Shown here piece after piece: positions 23,201-31,710 of a DNA stretch of 64,000 nt (the stretch's first letter is position 1; each line of letters starts with the position of its first letter). This DNA is from Globisporangium splendens (lineage: Eukaryota > Oomycota > Peronosporomycetes > Pythiales > Pythiaceae): NCBI GenBank assembly GCA_006386115.1, contig VFIW01000123.1, positions 59,236 to 123,235 of the forward strand, given 5' to 3'. The notes below the pieces were generated by a model. That model saw only the letters and a program-made list of their open reading frames with translations, made no database searches and was not told where the DNA came from. The translations under genes and the position numbers were made by a program.

Positions 23201-24137
23201 GGCGTTTTCGTACGCGCTCAAGGTCTCGCAGAACCTCGAGGAGCTGGTGCAGGTGGTCACACAAATCGAGTCCGTGATGGTGTGTCCCGAACGCATCCAA
23301 GAGTACATTGACATCCCCCAGGAGCGCCCCCACCGAATCGCATCGATGGATCCGCCAGCCTACCCTGAGTGGCCATCCCGTGGTGCACTGGAGTTTCGCC
23401 ACGTCAACTTCCGCTACAAGGACAACGACCAACTCGTGCTCAACGATCTGTCGTTCACCGTCAGTGGAGGCGAGAAGATTGGGATCGTCGGTCGTACAGG
23501 TGCTGGCAAGTCTAGTCTGACGATGGCGCTGTTTCGGATCAACGAGATTGCATCCGGTTCGATCGTGATCGATGGCGTGGACGTTGGCAGAATCGGGCTC
23601 AAGGCGCTGCGTGAGAAGCTGTCGATCATTCCGCAGAACCCGGTTCTCTTCAAAGGATCGTTGCGCAGTTTCTTGGATCCGTTTGAGGAATTCAGCGACG
23701 GTGAACTTTGGGGCGCGATTCGTGAAGTCGGCATGGGCGATCGCATTGGCGCTGAAGCAAACAAGTTGAGGTGCATCGTCGAAGAAAACGGAGAGAACTT
23801 TAGTGTAGGCGAGCGCCAGCTGCTGTGCATGACGCGCGCGCTGCTGCGCCACTCGCGGATCGTGATCTTTGACGAAGCCACAGCAGCTATCGATCACGAG
23901 ACTGACAAGGCGTTGCAGCAGGTGATCTGCACGGCGTTCGCGTCCTCAACGGTGTTGACGATCGCGCATCGGTTGGACACGATCCTGGACTCGGACCGGA
24001 TCCTGGTGCTCGATGGTGGTTGCATCGTCGAGTTCGCGTCGCCACAAGAGCTTATCCAAAAGGGACATGGCCATTTCTTCGACCTGATGCAGGAAGGAGG
24101 CTACTTGGACAAGGTCACAGCCTCCGAGGGCATGTAG
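20259..24137 (+). CDS. ABC transporter, ABCC/MRP type
   Basis: One exon, 1,292 aa, with the order TMD1-NBD1-TMD2-NBD2 and no N-terminal extra membrane domain (TMD0). The N-terminus (DRAWCFSRVLLSWVTPLMRL) is typical of short MRPs. NBD1: Walker A GPVGCGKSS at about residue 458, signature NVSGGQKARIALARA at 547, Walker B IYILDSPLAAVDA near 570, where Asp-Ser replaces Asp-Glu after the Walker B aspartate, as in many MRP NBD1s. NBD2: Walker A GRTGAGKSS near 1077, signature NFSVGERQLLCMTRA near 1180, Walker B IVIFDEATAAID near 1201 with a canonical glutamate; the signature has VGE where SGG or SGQ is common. Expected role: ATP-driven export of organic anions or conjugates at the plasma or vacuolar membrane; substrate unknown. 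It converges with the glycoside hydrolase gene, leaving 178 bp between the stops. Confidence 0.95.
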   Translation: MATTEYVLLPGFDADDGALEQQQLPPSRRAHPQDRAWCFSRVLLSWVTPLMRLARRRQLHDDDIWPLQPKLQAQSASKKFGEDYERTRSMTRVFFRSFKWRFAGTGLAFLVSMLCNLLGPVVLHEVVSSLTHASEGFAVERTFQWVGALFASQVLQALMDKYANFTSEAMAIEYIAAVKTLVYRKTLRLSAESRKEKSTGEIATMYTADSDAIMEVAYLLHQVWLIPLQIAIVSYMLYDVLNLAAFAGIGMIVLILCLNHILAKHMFKRQRIYRKSKDVRMKKVTEVFKAISIVKLNAWEERFLEQIRSVRAIEMRDLFSRRILVAISIALLWGMPVFISIVTFGVFTTVLKQELTPATVFSSIALFQLIQEPLRQITQCIAMLTEAKVGLERISAFLAMPELDPDYVITSTDPRAKKYMSKNVIIAIENGTFGWDNDDALLRNVDFQVNVGDFYVVDGPVGCGKSSLCSALLGEMVKHKGSVYVGGSVAYCAQQPWIQNMTVRDNILFGLPYDRNKYEKVLDACALTADLRSLPAGDNTEIGERGVNVSGGQKARIALARACYSDASIYILDSPLAAVDAIVQNEIFQKCLLGLLRHKTIILVTHSPEIIESKYVTHAVTINEFGNVIATRAPYARLEYSPLVSPLAAHFNTANMSESLTTFEGYKHKPAVRSTSALDASSIEKQQLLGKLINDEQRSEGRVGNHVFAAYYHAVGGFGVVFVFVLSQTLWQLLQIASDFWLGAWSSDSVGKPESVPSNSYRLRIYAALGLASASLVLFRMVMVTVYGLRAARNLFDRMTESLLHAPMRFFDANPIGRILTRYGGDVSTVDANVPQKFGQLAQTLLTVAFSTITAAVVIQWRGLMLIPVALLYFWIGVLYVQPARDLQRLAKTTQAPVLNHLSESVDGGATIRAFGVGQIHRFVTTNSSRLDANNKIWFAQLCVSQWFSLRIQLIGSVLVLVVTTSLVLLRNQLGAAVIGLAFSYALKVSQNLEELVQVVTQIESVMVCPERIQEYIDIPQERPHRIASMDPPAYPEWPSRGALEFRHVNFRYKDNDQLVLNDLSFTVSGGEKIGIVGRTGAGKSSLTMALFRINEIASGSIVIDGVDVGRIGLKALREKLSIIPQNPVLFKGSLRSFLDPFEEFSDGELWGAIREVGMGDRIGAEANKLRCIVEENGENFSVGERQLLCMTRALLRHSRIVIFDEATAAIDHETDKALQQVICTAFASSTVLTIAHRLDTILDSDRILVLDGGCIVEFASPQELIQKGHGHFFDLMQEGGYLDKVTASEGM

Positions 24138-24315
24138 ATGACACATTGCTGATTCATGGAAAAGAAAAGGTGGGAACGTCATATTGATAGATACGTTTAT
24201 ATGCCTGCAATGCTTCATCGGCGCAAACTCATTGCGCTTGCGAAAGATATCAAAAACTAACGCCATAGAGAAAAAAAATACAAATCAAAAACGTTCGGTG
24301 ACCGCCTTGGGCTCC

Positions 24316-25761
24316 TTACTGGACTGGCGACATCATGGCCTTGGACGACGAGATGCGTTCGTACCGCGCACGACGCATGCGAGTGCGGTAGACCGTGTAC
24401 CCGATGAGCGCGACGACGCAGACTGCGAGCACCGCCATGAGTTCGCTGAACCAGCTCCAGTGGTGCACTGTCACGACCTCCTCATCGTGCTTCATCAGGA
24501 TCTCGTTGAGCGTGCGGTTGCAGTACGTGTAGTCCACGCCCTCGTCTACGAGGTCGCGTTTGGCCCAGAGGTCCGTGAGCAGCGCCACCGTCGGCCGCGC
24601 GTGCAGCAGATCGACGCCGTCGACGCCAAACTCTTCCTCGTTGCGTACGGCACCAAAGAGCCCAAAGTACTCCTCCGAGAGATATCCGAGCGGGAACCCT
24701 TTGTTCCGGACCGTGCCCAGGTTGTGAATGTCCTCGGCGCCTGACTTCCACCATTCGTCGCTGTACTCGAACACGAAGCCGCCGACAAGGATCTGCTCCT
24801 TCAGCGCGTCGCTCCGGTTGAAGTTGGCGTGCATCGCGAGCGTCTGGTTCAGCAGCGCGTGGCCGACGACGAGCAGCTCCTGCTCCGTGCCTTCCTGCTT
24901 CTCGCTCGCGTACGGGAAGCCGTACTCGGACACGAGCAGCGGCTTGTCGCCGGGGATGCCCATGTACTTGGGGATCACTGAGCCCTCGTAGTTGGACTGG
25001 TACACGTTCGAGCCCCACAAGTCGACGTCGGCGTTGAAGCTCGCGCCGGTGCGGAAGCTCTGGCCGCCGTCGTCGATGAACGTGGTCGTGATGATCTTCT
25101 GCGCCGAGTCGTTCTCCGTGAGTCCGCGGCGCACGGCGCCCGTGAGTGCGGCGAACTTTTCCCAGAACGAGCGCTCGTGGATGACCGTGATACTGTTCAT
25201 CTCGCCGCCGATCGAGTAGCCCATGACGCCCGGGTGACCGCCCGTGGTCTGCGCCATGCGCAGGTACTGCAGCACCATGTCCTGGAACGCCGGGCTGCTC
25301 TCCAGCACGCTCGGGTCCATCAGCGCCTGGTCGATCCAGATCGAGAAGATCGTGTAGATCGGCTCGTCCCCATTGTTGTACGCCGCGTCCAGATACGCCG
25401 TGTGGTCCACGTCCGCGTAAAAGTCATACGTCTACAAGTCGTAATTGCAGGGGGGTTACATACAACGCGTGACAAGACGATGGGGGTACGGTTGCACATG
25501 CAAAAAGTCGACAAGTTTGCATGTACGCACCTTGACGGCGTTGGCGTGCATGTCCCGCAGGTTCTTCAGGTCACGCGTGAAGATGCGCGTGTCGTTGAGC
25601 AGATCGAGACGCCCCGGCCGGCCGATGGGCGTCGGCGCGTAGTTGACGCCGCGCACGAAGAAGCTCTTGTTGTCCTTGAGCAGCTTGCGGCCGCACGTGG
25701 TCCATCTCGTGTTCGGCAACTCGTGAGTTGTCGTGTTGGACGGGCTATTGTCGGTTGCCAT
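24316..25761 (-). CDS. Clan GH-A-like glycoside hydrolase with C-terminal membrane anchor (2 exons)
   Basis: Exon 1 (25761-25531) ends ...MHANAVK before a GTGCGT donor; exon 2 (25431-24316) starts TYDFYADVDH after TTGTAG, in phase, giving 448 aa. Features of a TIM-barrel hydrolase or transglycosylase: KSFFVRGVNYAPTPIG at the N-terminus, GVMGYSIGGEMNS (candidate acid/base Glu) and KPLLVSEYGFP (candidate nucleophile Glu). These resemble GH72 glucanosyltransferases and GH2/GH5 barrels, but the usual Asn-Glu pair is Gly-Glu here. Residues about 418-437 (MAVLAVCVVALIGYTVY) form a membrane helix followed by an Arg-rich cytosolic tail. No signal peptide is visible at the chosen ATG, so a further 5' exon is possible. 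Likely role: beta-glucan remodelling at the cell surface, by inference. Confidence 0.75.
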
Positions 25762-27842
25762 GCTTGAAGAAGGGTTACGTTTGTTGTTTGCTGAGTTGTC
25801 GAGTTTGCTTGTTCGCTTGCACGCAAATTGGCAAATGGCATGCGTACTTCGCTGCTGCTTGGGTGACGCGAACCTGATTCATGATGGCTGACGCTCGCCA
25901 CACGACCGACGTGGACGCTGAGTCCCCCCTTTCTGTTCCTCTCTGGCGTACGCACGAGAGCAGAGAAATCTCCCCGTTCTTTTCCGTTGGAGAAAGAGCC
26001 CAACTGTTGTATCCTATCGAATACAGTACAGTACTTGGTGGGTTCGATAGCTAAGCCAAAAAAAGCAACAACAACATAAAAATCGTCAATGGTGGTGCTT
26101 CAGCCTTCTTTTGCAGTTGCGCTGAGTCGGAGGACGGACGCCAGCTTCCCACTCGTCATGGTACGCTGTAAGTTTCGTATGGTGCAAGATAAAGCACCTG
26201 CTCTCGGGGTGTGCAACACAACAAGATGTGTAACCTCTGAGGTTACGAATTTACTCCAAGTTCGGTGGGTTACGTTTGCATTCGATGCGCTGTCCATGCG
26301 CAAGTCGAGAGACATGGGACTCGGCGCATCCATTCAGCACACGATCCCCTCTCAGTATCTCGAGCAGCGAGTGCTTCAAGCGCAAAATGCCAGCAACAAC
26401 AACTTGCGCTTTGTTTCTGCACGTCGAGTCGGAACGTTGCATGCAAGTCAGATTCAACCAGCAAGTGTCCGGTCCGGTTGTGCACGTGGGATCCGCAGCA
26501 GTGATGGCTGCCAGGTTGCAAAACTGCATGCAGCGCAAGATGTCCATGCAGGTTGCTGCATGTGCATGCACATGAAACACATGCGAGCGTGCTCACTGCT
26601 GAGTTTCAGGATGTGCATGCACAATGCACACTTGCAACACATTTTTGAGACGTGAGACAGTGTGCGCGTCATCGGTCCCACTGCAAATCATTGGCTCTCA
26701 ACAAGGATTATCAGCCAATCGCATCACGTTTCATTTGACCATCCACTATTGTGGCTAGTTGACTGCTCACTCCATCTTCTAATATTGGCTGCTGCATTAA
26801 ATGCACAGGATGCACTCATTAAAAAAGGTAATGCCTTTTGACAGGATCTGATCCTTGAAGTGGCAACAAGAAAAAGATCGCGAGCATGATGCGCATCACA
26901 TTAGAAGAAGAAAAAAGCAAGAGCGCGCGCTTCATGCACTGGACACAATGGTGTTTGTGTGCTGATTTCTTTCACCAGCAGGCAGTTGGCTGTCCACACA
27001 TGCATCCAATGCATCAACCTACACAAATGCTGCTGTTCATTACCCACAGCGCATCAAAAGTTGTGATCAAATAGAGCCAATGAACGATGGACTCGTTGCC
27101 GCTTCTTCGTCGTCGGAATATTGGGAGGTCAGCGTCTTCCTGGCCACTTTTTCTTGCCTCATGCAGCCGTTGTGCACACACTGACGATGCATACACGCAA
27201 TCTCCCAAGGTATCGTCGCCCGTTTGGAGAGTTGTGTTGCTGCTAAAGTAGACACTTTATCCATTGTGCGCCATTGTCATGTCTCGACGTCGCTGAACCT
27301 ACTACAGTACCGTGGTGCAACTTTGGCTTTACGAACAAAGATCGTTCATGAGTCTCGTTTAAACTTGCGTGCATGTGCGTCACTGCACTTCAATTATATA
27401 TGGAAAGGAAACACACACCCATTCGTAATTGAATGGGGAGCAAGTGGAGAAACGCGGAAGGATAAAGACACACACCATGCTGCTATCTTTAAATATTCCA
27501 AGACTTGACAAAATTCTTTTATATACTGCGATAACTTATTAGGATTCTTTCTGTGCGGACGGTGTCGATGTAATTAGTTGGGCGTTCGACAAATTTCTTT
27601 GTTCCCCATCCATTCGCATGAATGGGGACGGTCATGTCTTTTCTTGAGGTTTCACTTGTTGCGCGACGGAGAACAAAAGAAAGCGTGCGTTTTGAGAGAC
27701 AACAAGGACGATGAGGAGCTCGGGCACTGAGGTTTTCTGCCCGTGAGGCAGTGGGAGGGAGGGGAGGCTGGAAGCTCTGATGGCAAGCAGCTTTGCCCTG
27801 AGGGAAAGTTTTCTTCAAAAATGGCGACCTCGTGCTCTTCCT
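25762..27842. other. intergenic region, about 2.1 kb
   Basis: Upstream region of the glycoside hydrolase and downstream of the zinc-motif gene. A cluster of TGCATGC-containing palindromes occurs at 26435-26625. No open frame here shows a recognisable domain, and no tRNA-like A/B boxes were found. Confidence 0.45.
26559..26574. repeat. 16-bp perfect palindrome (TGCATGC type)
   Basis: catgtgcatgcacatg reads the same on both strands. A related 12-bp palindrome tgtgcatgcaca follows at 26612-26623 and again at 31682-31693. This could be a protein-binding site or simply a purine-pyrimidine repeat. Confidence 0.5.
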
Positions 27843-28586
27843 TTAGATGCCGCTCGTGGTGATCTCCATGATGAAGTGCTCGAGAAAGTACAGGTCCTCT
27901 TCGTACAGGTCCACGGGCTTGTCGGACGGCTCGGCGTCGATTGCGTTCTGGTCGATCATCATGTACTCGACGGCGGCGTCCATGCCGATGTCGAGATCCA
28001 CTTCGGACCACGTGAACGACGCAGACGGCAACGACACGACCGTGTCAAAATGGTCGATGCCGCGCGGACTCGACGACGCGGCAGAGCAATCGTAGGAAGA
28101 CGCGCTCTTCTTGCTGCGGATGCCCGCCGCTTTCTCGGCGTTGGCCATGGCCGTGTTGATCGTTGGCGGACACTTGGTCGGGGTCGATGGCGCAGCTGCA
28201 GCAGTGGTGGAATCCTTCGAGACCTTACTCGATGCATTGGTGGTGTTGTCTTCGCCCGTGGTGTCGTCGCCCTTGGTCGGCGCGCGGTTGAGCTTGCGGC
28301 GCTGCTCCATGCGGCGCTGGTTCGTGTTGGCCTTCTGGCGGTGGTACTCGCAGAACTTGTGCAGCTCGCCGTTGCGTTTCTCGACGCGCCAGCTCCAGCA
28401 CTTCTTGCTCGGGTACCCGCACAGCAACGGCGAACGCTTCTGCTGGGTCGGGTCCGCGGCCGCAGAGTTGACGCCGTCCACGCCCATCGGGTGCAGCATT
28501 GGTGTCTGCGTGGCCGAGAACGGACGCTTGTTGCCGCAGAGGGACGGAGCGTAACTGCTCATGGTCGCGGTGCTGGACGATACCAT
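27843..28586 (-). CDS. Small protein with putative C-C-C-H zinc motif, oomycete-type, function unknown
   Basis: A single frame of 247 aa. Near residues 54-98 it carries LCGYPSKKCWSWRVEKRNGE followed by LHKFCEYHRQKAN and an Arg-rich helix (NQRRMEQRRKLNR). Three cysteines and one histidine are spaced like a small zinc-binding module, faintly reminiscent of the plant WRC motif, and the basic helix could bind nucleic acid or act as a nuclear signal. The middle is Thr/Ser/Ala-rich and disordered; the C-terminus is acidic with several aromatic residues (DLYEEDLYFLEHFIMEI), which would fit a transactivation segment. No close family is known to me with a proven job; a transcription-related role is inference. 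The frame, codon use and motif support a real gene. Confidence 0.65.
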   Translation of the reverse strand: MVSSSTATMSSYAPSLCGNKRPFSATQTPMLHPMGVDGVNSAAADPTQQKRSPLLCGYPSKKCWSWRVEKRNGELHKFCEYHRQKANTNQRRMEQRRKLNRAPTKGDDTTGEDNTTNASSKVSKDSTTAAAAPSTPTKCPPTINTAMANAEKAAGIRSKKSASSYDCSAASSSPRGIDHFDTVVSLPSASFTWSEVDLDIGMDAAVEYMMIDQNAIDAEPSDKPVDLYEEDLYFLEHFIMEITTSGI

Positions 28587-31500
28587 TGGCTTTGGGGAGA
28601 GGAAGTAAATTCAGGAATGGTCTCGTGGCTACGGCGCGTTGGCTCGGTGAGCGCGTTTGTGTTTCGAAGCGCGGCTCCGGGCGAGCAGATTGCGCTCCGC
28701 GTGCGGCTCCGAGGGAAGGGCGAGCGAGGAGTGTGGCCAGGCAGCAAGAGACAGGAACGGGGAGAGTGGATCCGCGCGCGCACCTGAGCACCTGCGCCGC
28801 CTTCCTCCCCCTGGTTCAAGCCGCTGGTTTATGCCCCTCACCCTCAGTGGATGGCCTTTTTAGAAAAGTGGGCAACATTCCAGCAAGCGTGCGCGCAATT
28901 GCTGACGAAAGAGAACTAGAATCGATAAATTTGATCCGAAGAAGAAACGTTCTGTAGAAAGAGGGTAACTGCTGATACTTGGTGCACGCGTCCAGAACGT
29001 TGCCCAGAGCTCTCGTAATGCAGCATACATTGCATCCGGGACGTGCATACAGGCCAGTATTGCATGGTATGTGGTTGCTGAACCTCGGCCACTTGGCCAC
29101 GCGCACACGGGTAGGTAGCTGCAGTCTTGGTGTTGCTTCCGCTTTGTTCCAATTGAACCTCTTGCAACGATGTTTGGTGTTATCGCACCCTGCTTCTTTT
29201 AAATATCGCATGTTTTTGTGTGATGGAGCAGTGGTGCCACCCCTGAGTTTAACGACGTCACTTGGTTTTGTGGAACATGTGCAAACAGTTTTGTGGCGTG
29301 AGTGCCAGGTGGTTTTGACCGTTGAATTAAACCTTCCGTCCCCGTTTTTGTGTCGATGCGCAACAGCAAATGAAGGATCCAAAACCCAGGCTTTTACGAA
29401 TGGCCAAGCAAACTGGAATAGCCATAACTCAAGAGTGTGAGTTACAATCCTGATTGCACAGTACCAGGTTTGTAAAACATGAATGTGCGATACATATTGG
29501 TGCTGAGGATGTTCGAAATCTGCGTCACTTTAAACACAGCCGCTGGCAATGTAAGCCATGTTGGGATGGGACCAGGATTCTCTCTTCAATTCTGGGATAC
29601 GTTAGGTAACCTAATAACCTAACTTAGGTTGTGGGAGTGCACCCACGTTCGTTCTGTGTGTGCGAGTCCACCATTGTGTCAACCCAATCAGATCGCGTTT
29701 CCGACAACGACCGAGTCATTCTAGCCAATCATCAATCGCTATCTTTAAACACAGGGATAGGTTGAATGGAGACGGGCGAAGACGGAAAGACTTTTGTGGA
29801 TAGGTACGCACGGGGAAAAGGTTTGTACTCGTTCGTCCGAAAGATCGGTTCGTGGGTTACAAAATGTGCGCAAAATCCGCGTTCCACACTATGCGAGTGT
29901 GGATTTTGTGTGTGTGTGTGGTCGACGGTATTTCGTGCCTTGTCATCGAGTGGCCAACGTGGACAAATCGAGCTCCTCCTGCTACCGCATCGATAGATGA
30001 GAAGGCGGGAACAGCAAGCAGGAACAAAAAGAAACCGGTGCGGAACGTTCTTTCCGCCATCAATAGTGTGGACTGTCAACTGCACAAGAGGGTGCAAGCT
30101 CCAAAATTCACCTCGCGCGTTGATGTGGCCATTGCAGTTTGTCCGCTCGCCTGCATGATTGATTGATTGATTGCCATCACGACCTGTCTGTCTGGCCAAT
30201 TGCGCTGATGCGAGCACGTCGGATTCCGCGAAGGCCGCAGACAAATAAGCGGATGCCGCGAACGTTCTTTTGATAAACTTGCCAGTTGCGTCGGACTAAT
30301 AAGCACTCGAAAGAAGCTCAGCCGCCGTCAAGGAGCGCGCAAAAGAAATCTTGGCGCAATGTATAAACCAGAAAAGTGGTGACTTGCAACTCGCAAGCGC
30401 CTCGCGTGTTTTGATGCGACTGGCGTCATGCTGCTGACGGGCAGCGCGCGCTTTGCGTGCGGTGGTGTTTCTTTTGTTCTATAATTGTATCGTCCGCAGA
30501 CGTTTTGCATGGATTGTCCACAAAGAAACTGCGGAGCGTCCGCGACCACCCGTTAATGAGCTGAAGCCAATTGTGCAAGACATATGGCTGAGAAAATCGA
30601 ATGCTGCGGTTTCATTCGCGGTGGTCCAATTGAGACTCGCACTCTATGCCACCAATGCTATGCTGCATCCATCCACCCGCTCCTCTACACGATTGGCATG
30701 GGCTCACAATCCCCCTCTGCTTGTACGATAGATCAATCGACCGCACCCAGTTGTTGTTGCCGAGAGGGAGGGAGTCCCGATCCAGTGGGAGCGCGAGCGT
30801 ATCCATCGTGTGGGACCAGAGCGTGAGCCTTAAAGCTGAGCCACTTGCGGTCGGTCGGTTGGTTGAGAGTGGCACCGTGAAAATTTTTGAGGAATTTCGC
30901 AGTTGGCACGCTACGACAGACAAGCCGAACCCACGCGCGTTGCGCGAACGTTCGCGATGCAGAGAGCGTTCCACACTCCTTGAATATCATGCCGAGACTT
31001 TTGCCGCGTACTGTGCCACGGGTGGATGGACAGTTGAGTGAGCGGCTGGGCTGGTGATCACTCGGAGCAGCTCTCGGCTGATTGTCAGTACAGTGCACGA
31101 AGGAGTGAGCCTGTGTGCTGCAACTGCGTTTCTCTTCCGTTTTTCTTAGTGCGCACTGTAAAAGTGTGTGGATACCTCACTCCATGCGGAAGGATCTTGC
31201 GCTTCCGATTCAAACGGGACGCGCACAGAAATGCACTCAAGCGGGGACACCACTGCCGCCGTCCAGTCTGCTGCTCCATTCCTGCGGCGAGTGCATTGGC
31301 CATTGCACGCATTCGCGAACGTTCGGCCGCGCCAACCATCCATTTTTTCACTCGCTCTTGCTGCCATTGCAAATCAAGTCCTGCGTGACAGACGGTTGCT
31401 CTCTCAGCAAGAAGATCCAAAAAAACGGCTCACAGATGTGCAACAGCAAAAAGCAAAAATCCGATCTTTGTCGCAAGAGACAAACCCAGTGTGCAAATAA

Positions 31501-31710
31501 ACCAGAAAACCATATGCTTTTTGATGGGATCAGGTTGCACTCCAAGAGCTCACTTCCGCCACGCAACCGCGCTCTCGCACGATTTGATTCCTTTGCGCTG
31601 ACGCATGCTTGCTTGTCAGCAACTTGGGTTACGTTCTTGCATGCATGCAATGATGTGTATGCGCATCGCCAGTGTGCTGCGTGTGCATGCACAAAAGATA
31701 TCTTGAAGAG
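28587..31710. other. intergenic region, about 3.1 kb
   Basis: The largest gap in the window. It holds a pair of short inverted repeats at 29602-29630, several CCAAT-type elements (for example near 29686 and 29732) and no recognisable coding sequence. Candidate frames (for instance 29732-30244 minus) have no motif or amphipathic pattern I can support. Confidence 0.45.
29602..29630. repeat. two adjacent perfect short inverted repeats
   Basis: ttaggtaacctaa (29602-29614) and aacctaacttaggtt (29616-29630) are each perfect palindromes around one central base, one base apart, and share the TTAGGT/ACCTAA half-site. They could form small hairpins or bind a dimeric factor. Confidence 0.55.
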
